Shown: positions 7,855 through 15,597 of the stretch, in pieces
Layout: the number at the start of each line of letters is the position of its first letter
How positions within the stretch are numbered: the stretch's first letter is position 1
Source: Bacteroidales bacterium
Lineage (GTDB): Bacteria; Bacteroidota; Bacteroidia; Bacteroidales; Muribaculaceae
Length of the DNA stretch: 33,246 nucleotides
Reading direction: 5' to 3'
Assembly: GCA_014800535.1 (NCBI GenBank)
Contig: JAAVFW010000006.1
Span: 49,599 to 82,844 of the forward strand
Position numbers and translations under genes: made by a program
The notes under the pieces: generated by a model
Told to the model about the DNA's origin: nothing
Database searches by the model: none
The model's input: the letters and a program-made list of their open reading frames with translations, nothing else

Positions 7855-9151
7855 ACTCAAGAGATGATGGTTGTTCGGAATTAATCATCTCTTCCGGAAT
7901 CCGTTTGGAAGCCTTGGCTCCCAGATTGCGAAGCCTTTCGGCACGAGATACGATTGAGGTGCTTCCCTTAGTCAGATTATCATAAGCTCTCGAATAACTT
8001 CTCGATGCCAGATCAAGATTCTTCTCAATCGACTGAAATTCTTTTAAGAAGGAAGTGAATTTATCATAGAGTAGGCCGCCGAGTTTAGCAATCTCGGCGG
8101 CATTTTTATTTTGAGCGTCCTGTCGCCATAATTGTGCCACAATCTGCATGACCGAAAAGATGTGGGTTGGCGAAACCATTACAATCTTTTTGTCGAAAGC
8201 ATATTTCCATAATTGAGAATCAGCCTTTACGGCGGCTAAGTAAGCACCCTCGTTTGGAATGAACATCATTGTGTGCTCGAGCGAATTGGGGAAGAAAACA
8301 GGATATTGTTTAGCTGCAAGTTCGTCAATATGCCGCTTTACAGACTCAAGGTGACGCGCACTTTGAAGGTCAGCTTCCTGTTTATTGTCGGCTTCACATA
8401 AACGCACGTATGCAGTGAGAGAAACCTTGGAGTCGATTATCATGCGATGATTGTCGGGAAGCAGGAGCACAATATCCGGGCGGAGTCCCTTGCCGTCATT
8501 TCCTACAAGTTTATTTCCGGAAAGGTCGGTTGTGGGTTGCACGAGGAAGTTTACCCCCTTGCTCAAACCGGCGTTTTCAAGTATTGTTTCCAAAATCATT
8601 TCTCCCCAATCCCCCTGCACTTTTGAGTCACCTTTCAGAGCCGAGGTCAGCTGACGAGCTTCCTCTCCGATTGTCATGTTAAGTTTCATGAGACGCTCAA
8701 GTTGGTCAGACAATGATTTTCTCGAAGCGTTTTCGTTCACATAACACTCTGTGACGGTGCGGTTGAAATCATCTATTTTTCTGCGGAGCGGATCGAGAAT
8801 ATTATCAATCGACTCATCATTCAATTTCTTGATTTGTTCGGTTTGCTGACGTATGGTCTTGGCTGCGATAAGTTCAAAATCAGCTGAGGTCTTTCGGTGT
8901 AACTCCGATATTTCAGCCGCATGACGTCTGTCAAGTTCAGCCAACCGACGTTCAAACTGCTCGGATTGAAACTTGAGTTGCTCTCTGAATACCTCCTGCA
9001 CGTTTCTTTCGTTTTCACGCTCACTGTTGAGAAGACGGTTATTTGCCTCGATTTCGATGTTTTTCTTTTTAAGAGAGAGTGCTGTGAAAATGGCAACACC
9101 GGCAGAGAGGATGGCTATGACAGCGATACTCAAACAGATAATCAGATTCAT
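7814..9151 (-). CDS. rmuC: DNA recombination protein RmuC family
   Basis: RmuC-family proteins (445 residues here) are linked genetically to limiting rearrangements at inverted repeats; the biochemical activity is not settled. An N-terminal membrane anchor (about 3-25) is followed by a coiled coil (about 28-115) and the RmuC domain. The domain has GDWGEMILETILE, then RPDIVLLLPDNHRMIIDSK, which fits a PD-(D/E)xK nuclease-like core, then the conserved MFIPNEGAYLAA and MVSPTHIFSVMQIVAQLWR blocks. The start ATG at 9151 overlaps the apbE stop by four bases (ATGA), so translation is probably coupled to apbE. The gene is convergent with the patatin gene, and the last 41 bp are read on both strands. 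Confidence 0.93.
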   Translation of the reverse strand: MNLIICLSIAVIAILSAGVAIFTALSLKKKNIEIEANNRLLNSERENERNVQEVFREQLKFQSEQFERRLAELDRRHAAEISELHRKTSADFELIAAKTIRQQTEQIKKLNDESIDNILDPLRRKIDDFNRTVTECYVNENASRKSLSDQLERLMKLNMTIGEEARQLTSALKGDSKVQGDWGEMILETILENAGLSKGVNFLVQPTTDLSGNKLVGNDGKGLRPDIVLLLPDNHRMIIDSKVSLTAYVRLCEADNKQEADLQSARHLESVKRHIDELAAKQYPVFFPNSLEHTMMFIPNEGAYLAAVKADSQLWKYAFDKKIVMVSPTHIFSVMQIVAQLWRQDAQNKNAAEIAKLGGLLYDKFTSFLKEFQSIEKNLDLASRSYSRAYDNLTKGSTSIVSRAERLRNLGAKASKRIPEEMINSEQPSSLESIEDAEHGSSNQS

Positions 9152-10152
9152 TCGGAAAGGGCTTTTTTCATTTTAGGAGTCATCAGTATCTTTTCATTAT
9201 CAAGAATAAGATACACCGGATAATCAATAGAATCGGCAAGAGCCATTGCTCTTCGGCTTCCCATTGCCATGAAGGCAGTTGCCAGAGCATCGGCCTCCAT
9301 ACAAGTGGGAGCTATCACTGTGGCGCTGAGCACGTCGGTCATTACCGGGCGCCCGGTTCGGGCCGAAATGGTATGGGCGAACTTTTTACCTTCCTCTGTC
9401 AAGTGATAGTTCCTGTAATTTCCGGATGTGGCCATTCCCATATTGTCAAGCACAACGGCAGATTGTGCCTTTCTTTCTGACGTTGCATCCGCTGAAGGTG
9501 TTTCTATGCCGACTCTCCAAGGCTGCTTTTTTGGAGACACACCGGAAGCAACAATCTCGCCGCCTATCTCAATGAGAAAATTCTTCACACCATTACGCTT
9601 AAACATTTCGGCAACCATGTCGCATCCATACCCTTTGGCAATTGCCGAGAAATTAAACTCGGTGCGGATGTCGTCTTTAATCAATATTCCGTTTTCGAGC
9701 CTTGTCTTATTGAATCCGACGAAATTGAGAATGGAATCAATGCGGCAGGTGTCGGCATTGACTTTATGACCCTTTCCGAAGCCCCAGGCTGTGATAAGAG
9801 GAGAAAGTGTAGGGTCAAACTCACCGTTGGTCATGAGGTGAATTCTTTTAGATTCTTCGTAGACGGTTGCAAAATGTTTGTCAACCTTGGTGCGGAGCGA
9901 AGAGTTTACCTTACTTACCATAGAATGGGAGTCAAACACGGAAAGAGATTTTCCGGTGTTGTCGAGCACCGGCAGGATTGAGTCCCTGAGAGACGGATTT
10001 CCTTCGTATATGACATGCCAGGAAGTGTGCCAGATAACACCGTCGACATTCTGATAACCGTGGGAGCCGTTTCTATCAATACAAGAAGAAACACCAAATG
10101 TTGCAACTGCAAAGAGAAAGAGAGAGATGTAATGAAAAATATTCTTGGACAT
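9148..10152 (-). CDS. apbE: FAD:protein FMN transferase, ApbE lipoprotein
   Basis: ApbE attaches FMN from FAD to Thr or Ser residues of exported flavoproteins such as RnfG/NqrC subunits. Residues 1-24 form a lipoprotein signal ending in the lipobox VSSC, with Cys24 the likely lipidation site. The family motifs are present: the central KGYGCDMVAEMF and NFLIEIGGEIVASG, ATSGNYRNY, the HTI segment before ARTGRPV, and the C-terminal APTCMEADALATAFMAMG with the metal-binding Asp/Thr region. At 334 residues it has normal length. Rnf, Nqr or other known target genes are not in the window. Four bases overlap with rmuC downstream, and a candidate promoter lies at 10221-10252. The pairing with rmuC gives no obvious shared role. 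Confidence 0.93.
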   Translation of the reverse strand: MSKNIFHYISLFLFAVATFGVSSCIDRNGSHGYQNVDGVIWHTSWHVIYEGNPSLRDSILPVLDNTGKSLSVFDSHSMVSKVNSSLRTKVDKHFATVYEESKRIHLMTNGEFDPTLSPLITAWGFGKGHKVNADTCRIDSILNFVGFNKTRLENGILIKDDIRTEFNFSAIAKGYGCDMVAEMFKRNGVKNFLIEIGGEIVASGVSPKKQPWRVGIETPSADATSERKAQSAVVLDNMGMATSGNYRNYHLTEEGKKFAHTISARTGRPVMTDVLSATVIAPTCMEADALATAFMAMGSRRAMALADSIDYPVYLILDNEKILMTPKMKKALSE

Positions 10153-10216
10153 TTATAAAGTAGGAGGCAAAGTGAAAAAGATTTTCTCAATCTTAAAAGA
10201 TAAAAATATGAATTTA

Positions 10217-10248
10217 ATTGCAAATTTAATAAATTATAGCTAATTTAG
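10217..10248 (+). promoter_or_regulatory. Candidate promoter for the DJ-1/yigZ genes
   Basis: ATTG (10217-10220), 20 nt, then TAATTTAG (10241-10248) matches the Bacteroidota promoter pattern with one mismatch in each box. It runs through the same DNA as the apbE candidate promoter, so the two would not be occupied together. The predicted leader is about 80 nt and contains an inverted repeat. Confidence 0.35.
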
Positions 10249-10252
10249 CAAT
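10221..10252 (-). promoter_or_regulatory. Candidate promoter for apbE-rmuC
   Basis: On the minus strand a -7 box TAAATTTG (10221-10228) is a perfect TAnnTTTG match. It is preceded after exactly 20 nt by ATTG (10249-10252), three of four matching the -33 box TTTG. Transcription would begin about 60 nt before the apbE start. It interleaves with the candidate divergent promoter for the DJ-1 gene. Confidence 0.5.
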
Positions 10253-10289
10253 CTCATGCAGAGAGAGTGAGGATAAATATTAACCCTAT

Positions 10290-10314
10290 TATCTGAATGT
10301 GACTTTTTCAGATA
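10290..10314. repeat. 8-bp inverted repeat in the DJ-1 gene leader
   Basis: TATCTGAA (10290-10297) and TTCAGATA (10307-10314) are perfect inverted copies with a 9-nt spacer, ending 18 bp before the start codon. This could be an operator or a small RNA hairpin; the sequence does not say which. Confidence 0.35.
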
Positions 10315-10332
10315 GCAAAATATAGATGTAAT

Positions 10333-10923
10333 ATGAAGGAATCGTTTGTTTTTCTTGCAGATGGCTTTGAAGATATAGAGGCGCTGACGGTTGTTGATGT
10401 GATGCGTAGGGCTGGTATGCCTGTTAAAACGGTGTCAATCACTTCCTCGCTTCAGGTTAGGAGTGCCCATGGTGTGATTGTAACTGCTGATGTGTTATAT
10501 GACAACACACTGTTTGACGACCCGGATTGGCTTGTTCTTCCTGGTGGTATGCCAGGAGCGACAAATCTATATGAATTTGCCCCGCTTGCAGGTTTGTTGG
10601 CTCGCCATGCAGAGTCAGAGAATGGAAGAATCGCAGCAATCTGTGCGGCTCCGGCAGTGGTGCTCGGACAGCTTGGAATGTTAAAGGGAGAGAAGGCAAC
10701 GTGCTATCCCGGATTTGAACATATGCTTAACGGCGCGGAATATCAGGACAGCCCGGTAGTGGTCAGCGGAAAGTTTGTTTTAGGCAACGGACCGGCAAAC
10801 GCACTGGCATGGTCATATACAATCGTGGCTCAGGCATTGGGCGAATCTGAAGCTGAACGTGTTGCAAACGGCATGTTATATTATCCTAACAGCACAGAAC
10901 GTCTCGACTATAAGTTTGGCTAA
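10333..10923 (+). CDS. DJ-1/PfpI family protein
   Basis: This 196-residue protein belongs to the DJ-1/ThiJ/YajL group, whose members act on reactive carbonyls (glyoxalase III-like activity; protein deglycase activity is disputed) and respond to oxidation. The fold markers are intact: conserved Glu16 in FEDIEALT, the nucleophile elbow AAICAAP with Cys104, LVLPGGMPGATNL, and the GNGPANALAW block. There is no signal peptide, so it is cytoplasmic. The IMPACT-family gene begins 20 nt downstream, suggesting co-transcription. The start ATG at 10333 is supported by the immediate KESFVFLADGFED strand. The family call is secure; substrate is not. Confidence 0.93.
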   Translation: MKESFVFLADGFEDIEALTVVDVMRRAGMPVKTVSITSSLQVRSAHGVIVTADVLYDNTLFDDPDWLVLPGGMPGATNLYEFAPLAGLLARHAESENGRIAAICAAPAVVLGQLGMLKGEKATCYPGFEHMLNGAEYQDSPVVVSGKFVLGNGPANALAWSYTIVAQALGESEAERVANGMLYYPNSTERLDYKFG

Positions 10924-10943
10924 AACTGATATTTCCTAAATCT

Positions 10944-11534
10944 ATGAGTGATCTCTATCACACGATACGCCATGAAGGCTCATCTCAATATAAAGAAAAG
11001 ATGAGCCGTTTTTTAGGATTCTCTTTTCCGGTCAAAACAGCGGAGGAGGCACGTGGAAAGGTGAAGGATATTCAAAATGAATATCATGACGCACGCCATG
11101 TTTGTTGGGCATATATGCTGGGTCCTGAACGAAAGGAATGGCAGTTGAACGATAACGGAGAGCCATCCGGCACGGCAGGGAAGCCTATACTCGGACAGAT
11201 TAATTCGCTCGATGTGACAGATGTGGTGGTCATAGTCGTGAGATATTTCGGTGGCATTAAACTGGGGACATCCGGACTTGCGGAAGCCTATCGCGAGGCT
11301 GCCCGCGAGGCGATAGAGGCAGGAGAGGTTATAGAGTGTCACGACATGACGGATATCTGTCTGACGTTCCCATACATGTCGGCAGACAGAGTCATGAAGA
11401 TTGTCAAGGGAGAGAATATAGAAGTGCTCGACCGGGTTTTTGACAATTCATGCAGCATGACTTTGAGGGTCAGGAAGGATATGAGTGAAATGCTCAAAAA
11501 CAGACTTGTTTCAATCGACGGAGTCACTATCTGA
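10944..11534 (+). CDS. YigZ/IMPACT family protein (UPF0029)
   Basis: This 196-residue protein matches the YigZ/IMPACT family. The signature motifs are LNDNGEPSGTAGKPIL and VVVIVVRYFGGIKLGTSGL in the N-terminal UPF0029 domain, followed by an EF-G-domain-like C-terminal half (about 130-196). Eukaryotic IMPACT inhibits Gcn2 activation; the role of bacterial members is not established, although nucleic acid or translation-factor binding has been proposed. It lies 20 nt after the DJ-1-family gene and 172 nt before HU. I see no terminator after it. Confidence 0.92.
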   Translation: MSDLYHTIRHEGSSQYKEKMSRFLGFSFPVKTAEEARGKVKDIQNEYHDARHVCWAYMLGPERKEWQLNDNGEPSGTAGKPILGQINSLDVTDVVVIVVRYFGGIKLGTSGLAEAYREAAREAIEAGEVIECHDMTDICLTFPYMSADRVMKIVKGENIEVLDRVFDNSCSMTLRVRKDMSEMLKNRLVSIDGVTI

Positions 11535-11706
11535 GCCTTTAAAATCATTTTTGAACGTGTTAAGATGTGAAAAATTAGGAGATTGTAGCGCATAATCCAA
11601 AAAAAATTACGATATTTGCACCGCGAAATTGAGAAGGGAGGTTTCTTTCGGCTTGATTTCTTATGTTTTTCGATTTTAAAATGTTCTATAAGAGTATCTT
11701 AAGACA

Positions 11707-11979
11707 ATGACAAAAGCAGATATCGTAAAAGAAATAGCAATGAGTACAGGCCTTGATAAGGCTGCAGTGTTGACAACCATTGAGAAGTTCATGGAAGTGA
11801 TGAAAGATTCTATGGCAAACGGAAATAATGTTTATCTCCGTGGCTTCGGAAGCTTCATCATCAAAACGAGAAAAGAAAAAACAGCTCGTAACATTTCAAA
11901 GAACACTATCATCAAAGTGCCTGAACACAAGATTCCGGCTTTCAAACCTTCAAAGGTTTTCCTTGATCAGGTAAAATAA
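11707..11979 (+). CDS. HU-family DNA-binding protein
   Basis: The 90-residue product has the complete HU/IHF fold: two N-terminal helices (MTKADIVKEIAMSTGLDKAAVLTTIEKFM), the glycine turn LRGFGSFIIKTR, and the DNA-binding arm NTIIKVPEHKIPAFKPSKVF with the intercalating proline. It bends and compacts the nucleoid as a dimer. A near-consensus -7 box (GATATTTG, 11611-11618) lies in the 172-nt upstream region, implying a leader of about 85 nt, but no good -33 box was found. The bS22-like ORF follows 97 nt later. Confidence 0.95.
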   Translation: MTKADIVKEIAMSTGLDKAAVLTTIEKFMEVMKDSMANGNNVYLRGFGSFIIKTRKEKTARNISKNTIIKVPEHKIPAFKPSKVFLDQVK

Positions 11980-11991
11980 GAAAGGTTTATA

Positions 11992-12047
11992 TCGGCGCTC
12001 AAAAGCCGAGCCAGATGTTGGAATCGTTCAATGCATTTCGACAACAT
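11992..12047 (+). other. Two short hairpins between HU and the 29-residue ORF
   Basis: TCGGC (11992-11996) pairs with GCCGA (12005-12009), and ATGTTG (12015-12020) pairs with CAACAT (12042-12047). No U-run follows either one, so they look like mRNA structure and not an intrinsic terminator. The 29 nt before the following start codon are almost purely A and T and should be unstructured, as is usual for initiation regions in this phylum. Confidence 0.35.
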
Positions 12048-12076
12048 ATTAATAATAATCATAAAAATAAACAATT

Positions 12077-12166
12077 ATGCCCAGCGGAAAGAAAAGAAAA
12101 GGCCATAAAATGGCTACCCACAAGCGTAAAAAAAGACTGAGAAAGAATCGTCATAAGAAGAAATAA
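12077..12166 (+). CDS. 29-residue basic protein, bS22/COX24 (AURKAIP1-like) type
   Basis: The ORF encodes 29 residues, about two thirds Lys, Arg or His: MPSGKKRKGHKMATHKRK continuing to a C-terminal RHKKK. It resembles the C-terminal motif of AURKAIP1/COX24 (mitoribosomal mS38) and the actinobacterial bS22 protein, which binds the decoding region of the small ribosomal subunit. Comparable tiny proteins are annotated in Bacteroidota as AURKAIP1/COX24 domain proteins. It lies between HU and RNase E/G. An internal Met at residue 12 is an alternative start, but the full form fits the family pattern. Ribosome association is inference from similarity recalled, not computed. Confidence 0.8.
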   Translation: MPSGKKRKGHKMATHKRKKRLRKNRHKKK

Positions 12167-12194
12167 AAACCTGTTGTGTCCTTAATGCGATAGG

Positions 12195-12370
12195 AGAACT
12201 CAATGAAGTATGTTTTTCTAAGAACATAGCGTCATGAAGTTCTATCTTCGAAGATTCTTCGACATTTATCAAATTGACTGTCTTTTTTTACGTTAAGACG
12301 GTTGAAAAAATGAAGAACAAATCTGATAAGGATGCAAAAGCGTTTTTGTCAGACTTGTTCTTCTCATTTT
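12195..12370 (+). promoter_or_regulatory. Structured leader of four consecutive hairpins before RNase E/G
   Basis: Four stems tile this leader. HP1 (12195-12243) pairs AGAACT/AGTTCT, ATGA/TCAT and ATGTT/AACAT. HP2 (12248-12262) is TCGAAG/CTTCGA with an ATT loop. HP3 (12274-12305) has 11 bp including three G-U pairs (12274-12284 with 12295-12305). HP4 (12307-12370) pairs AAAATGAAGAACAA with TTGTTCT and TCATTTT around a 2-nt bulge, then TCTGA/TCAGA and CAAAA/TTTTG. HP4 ends 10 nt before the ATG at 12381, leaving GAAGG as the only exposed ribosome-binding element. E. coli rne has a hairpin-rich autoregulatory leader, so a feedback role is plausible. HP4 could instead be an attenuator, though it lacks a strong U-run. 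Confidence 0.6.
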
Positions 12371-12380
12371 CAATAGAAGG

Positions 12381-14006
12381 ATGAAAAGTGAATTAATAGT
12401 AGATGTTCAACAGAAGGAAATATCGATAGCACTTCTGGAGGATTCGCGGTTAGTCTCTTTGCAGAAGGAGAGTCGTAACATAGCTTACGCTGTGGGCGAT
12501 CTTTACCTTGCAAAGGTGAAGAAACTGATGCCGGGTCTCAATGCAGCTTTTGTTGACGTAGGTTACGAAAAAGACGCTTTTCTTCATTATCTTGATCTTG
12601 GGGCTCATTTCAATACATATAATGCCTTTTTGCAGGAGGCATTCGACGACCCTAAGAATGTGCCCAACATATCAAAATTAAAGGCAGAACCGGACATTCA
12701 GAAGACCGGGACAATAACCGATCTTCTTCAACCCGGGAAAAAATTGCTCGTGCAGATTGCCAAAGAGCCGATTTCTTCAAAGGGACCGCGTCTGACAACC
12801 GAAATTTCGTTTACAGGACGTTTCATGGTGTTGATTCCCTTTTCTGACAAAATCTCCATTTCTCAGAAAATCAAGTCAACTGAAGAGAAAATACGTCTTC
12901 GACAGCTTATCGGCAGTATAAAACCGAAGGGATTCGGTGTTATTGTCAGAACATCTGCGGAAAATAAAAGAGTTGCTGAACTTAACAATGAGATGAGAAC
13001 CCTGGTGAGATGCTGGGAAGACTCCATTGCTAAAATGCAGCGTTCGGAACCTCCGACTCTTATTTATGAGGAAGACTCAAGAGCAGTGAGTGTCATAAGA
13101 GACATTTTCAGTCCTAATTTTGAGAACATCTATGTGAATGAGGCTGACACATTCAGCCAGATAAGGAATTACGTGGAGCTGATATCTCCGGAAAAGAAAG
13201 ATATAGTGCAGCTCTATGCCAAGGATATTCCAATTTTTGACCATTTCAATGTCACTCGCCAGATAAAGTCGAGTTTCGGCAAGACTGTCTCATTTAAGAG
13301 TGGTGCATATATTATTATAGAACACACCGAAGCTCTTCATGTGATCGACGTAAACTCCGGAAACAGGAGTAAGGCGAGCAATGACCAGGAAACAAATGCC
13401 CTTGAGGTCAACATGCGTGCAGCTGATGAGATTGCACGCCAGCTTCGACTTCGTGACATGGGAGGTATCATCGTAATCGATTTTATCGATATGAATAAGG
13501 CGGAGCATCGCCAGACGCTTCTTGAACACATGAAGGAGGTAATGGCAAATGACAGGGCTCGCCACAATATTCTTCCCTTGAGCAAGTTCGGACTGATGCA
13601 GATTACACGCCAGCGTGTGCGTCCTGCGCTCGACATAACTACGAGTGAAAGTTGTCCTTCTTGTTATGGAAAAGGTGAGGTGCAGCCGTCGCTCCTGTTC
13701 ACTGACAAGCTTGAGGAAAAACTGGAATATCTTGTACATCATCTGAAGGTGAAAAAATTTACGATGTACATTCATCCGTTTGTGGATGCCTATATCAAGA
13801 AAGGGATGTTCTCGCTTTACGGAAAATGGCGCCGTCGTTATGGCAGAAGCATGAAGATTGTGCCTGATGAATCGCTCGCCTATCTTAAATATCGGGTTGT
13901 TGATGAGAACAACAAGGAGATAGATCTCAAAGAGGAAAGCGATATGAGCACAAGTCATTCCAAGAGCAGAACTCGGTTGCTTAACCGGGATAATGAAGAA
14001 AATTAA
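12381..14006 (+). CDS. rng: Ribonuclease E/G family endoribonuclease
   Basis: This 541-residue enzyme cleaves single-stranded AU-rich RNA in mRNA decay and rRNA processing. An S1-type RNA-binding region occupies about residues 37-130 (KVKKLMPGLNAAFVDVGYEKDAFLHY begins it). The DNase I-like catalytic part has the metal-binding Asp323 in VIDVNSG and Asp367 in IVIDFIDM. The Zn-link cysteines are Cys425 and Cys428 in CPSCYGKG. There is no long C-terminal degradosome scaffold, so it is the short RNase G-like form. The start at 12381 (MKSELIVDVQQKEISIALLE) is the conserved family N-terminus and follows GAAGG. The leader is heavily structured, and a terminator follows the stop. Confidence 0.95.
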   Translation: MKSELIVDVQQKEISIALLEDSRLVSLQKESRNIAYAVGDLYLAKVKKLMPGLNAAFVDVGYEKDAFLHYLDLGAHFNTYNAFLQEAFDDPKNVPNISKLKAEPDIQKTGTITDLLQPGKKLLVQIAKEPISSKGPRLTTEISFTGRFMVLIPFSDKISISQKIKSTEEKIRLRQLIGSIKPKGFGVIVRTSAENKRVAELNNEMRTLVRCWEDSIAKMQRSEPPTLIYEEDSRAVSVIRDIFSPNFENIYVNEADTFSQIRNYVELISPEKKDIVQLYAKDIPIFDHFNVTRQIKSSFGKTVSFKSGAYIIIEHTEALHVIDVNSGNRSKASNDQETNALEVNMRAADEIARQLRLRDMGGIIVIDFIDMNKAEHRQTLLEHMKEVMANDRARHNILPLSKFGLMQITRQRVRPALDITTSESCPSCYGKGEVQPSLLFTDKLEEKLEYLVHHLKVKKFTMYIHPFVDAYIKKGMFSLYGKWRRRYGRSMKIVPDESLAYLKYRVVDENNKEIDLKEESDMSTSHSKSRTRLLNRDNEEN

Positions 14007-14032
14007 CTTGTAAGACAATTGAATTTTTTATT

Positions 14033-14078
14033 GAAGAGATGATTTCTGATTGCGTAATTGGAAGTCATCTCTTCTTTA
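14033..14078 (+). terminator. Terminator after RNase E/G
   Basis: GAAGAGATGATTTC (14033-14046) pairs with GAAGTCATCTCTTC (14061-14074), 14 bp with one G-U pair and a 14-nt loop, followed by TTTATTG. It starts 27 nt past the stop at 14006. It separates the RNase gene from the efflux operon. Confidence 0.75.
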
Positions 14079-14190
14079 TTGTGTAACACCCTGTTTCTCA
14101 ATATAGAACGGGGTCTAAGTTAATGGTTGGAGAGGGGAATCTAAGGAACATTTAGACAGACGAATTTGTTATAACTCAAAATGTTCTACT

Positions 14191-15588
14191 ATGAAAACAC
14201 AACGTTATCTGACTTTTTTGCTGGCTATGTGTGCTTATTTCGGTCTGTCAGCTGTCGAATTATATAGACCACTACCCGATGGTTGGACGGTTGACAGAGC
14301 CTACGACACGAGTCTTCCTTCCGACGACAAATGGTGGCGTAATTTTGATGATTCTGTGCTTGATTCTCTCATATTATTGGCTGAAAAAGGTAATCTGAAT
14401 CTCAGTATGACAGAGAGGAGAATAGAGGTTGCACGTCGAAATTGGGCAATCGCAAAATCCGGCTATTATCCTAATATCGGATTATCGGCAGGTTGGACAA
14501 AATCACGCACCTCCGGAGATACAGAACCAATGGGCTCACCAGGCAATCTTTCCTACTTTTCGTTAGGACTTAATTTCAGTTGGGAAGTTGACCTGTTCGG
14601 TCGAGTCGCAGCTCAATCCCGGCAAGGTAAAGCAAATTATGAGGCTTCAAAGGCAGAATATGATGCCGCCATGATTTCCCTTTGCAGCAATGTCGCAACA
14701 GCTTATTTCAATTACCGTCTGGCAGATGCTGAAATAGGGGTTGCAATCGAAGAGATTTCCAATCAGGAGAAACTTGTTGCGATTACAGAGGCTCGTCATA
14801 AGGCAGGACTGGTCTCAAAACTTGATGTTGCCCAGGCGAAGACAATGCTCTTTTCAACCCAGGCAACTATACCGTCGCTCGAATCGACCCGTACAAGTGC
14901 CCTCAATTCCATCGCTACTCTTCTTGGTTGTTATCCTGCTGATATTGCTGAGTTACTTGAGACTCCGGAGAATCTTCCCAACCCTTATATTGTTGTCGCA
15001 ACCGGAGGAATCCCGGCAGATTTGCTAAGACGACGACCGGACATTGCAGAGGTCGAAGCGGAAATTGCCGGATATGCCGCGGCTCTTGGAATCGCAAAGA
15101 AGGATTTCTTGCCTTCGCTTGTCATTAACGGTTCAATTGGAACTGAGGCAAGAAACATAAATGACCTTTTTAAGGATAAGTCATTCAGTTACAATATATC
15201 ACCAACCCTCAGCTGGACAGTTTTTGACGGAATGTCGCGAACAAATAAGATTGCTGAAGCTAAAGAACAGATGATGTTGGGAATCGATAATTACAATCAG
15301 ACGGTGATCAATGCGGTTAACGAGGTTGAGAACTGCATGTCGCTTTACAATTCATCGCTCGCATCAATAGGGATTCAGAAAAAAGTTAATGAGCAGAGTG
15401 CTGAGGCACTGACACTTGCACTCGACAGGTATAAGCGTGGTCTCGATTCATTTATCAATGTTATGGATGCTCAGGAGACAGTGCTTGAAAACCGTAATGC
15501 ACTTTTGGAGATAAATGCAAAAGCTCTCAATGCTCTTGTGAAATTATATTCATCATTATGTGGCGCGCCGGAAGCGGCAGTAAAATAA
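14191..15588 (+). CDS. RND efflux outer-membrane factor (TolC/OprM family)
   Basis: This is the outer-membrane channel of a tripartite pump (465 residues). After a signal peptide (about 1-21) come two OEP repeats: the first about 50-245, with GYYPNIGLSAGWT and LSYFSLGLNFSWEVDLFGR; the second about 265-460, with LLRRRPDIAEVEAEIAGYAAALGIAKKDFLPSL and YNISPTLSWTVFDG. These are typical NodT/OprM motifs. A Cys sits in the signal region (LLAMC), but Met at -1 does not suit a lipobox, so lipidation is doubtful, unlike many OprM relatives. It is first in the operon, 9 nt before the adaptor gene. The 110-nt upstream region shows no clear promoter and no regulator gene. Confidence 0.93.
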   Translation: MKTQRYLTFLLAMCAYFGLSAVELYRPLPDGWTVDRAYDTSLPSDDKWWRNFDDSVLDSLILLAEKGNLNLSMTERRIEVARRNWAIAKSGYYPNIGLSAGWTKSRTSGDTEPMGSPGNLSYFSLGLNFSWEVDLFGRVAAQSRQGKANYEASKAEYDAAMISLCSNVATAYFNYRLADAEIGVAIEEISNQEKLVAITEARHKAGLVSKLDVAQAKTMLFSTQATIPSLESTRTSALNSIATLLGCYPADIAELLETPENLPNPYIVVATGGIPADLLRRRPDIAEVEAEIAGYAAALGIAKKDFLPSLVINGSIGTEARNINDLFKDKSFSYNISPTLSWTVFDGMSRTNKIAEAKEQMMLGIDNYNQTVINAVNEVENCMSLYNSSLASIGIQKKVNEQSAEALTLALDRYKRGLDSFINVMDAQETVLENRNALLEINAKALNALVKLYSSLCGAPEAAVK

Positions 15589-15597
15589 TTAAGAGAC

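Noticed and set aside
7814..10152. RmuC as part of a mobile or defence locus
   Set aside because: Neighbours are core genes with matching codon use; no integrase, repeats or tRNA boundary flank the region.
12307..12370. HP4 as a plain intrinsic terminator for the HU/bS22-like unit
   Set aside because: The stem is strong, but it is followed by TCATTTTCAATAG-type sequence with only four U, and RNase E/G begins 10 nt later. A leader-regulatory role fits better, although partial attenuation cannot be excluded.
13290..14018. 242-codon open frame antisense to the RNase E/G gene
   Set aside because: It lies wholly opposite a clearly functional gene, has Cys/His/Leu-rich composition without any recognisable motif, and has no promoter or initiation context.
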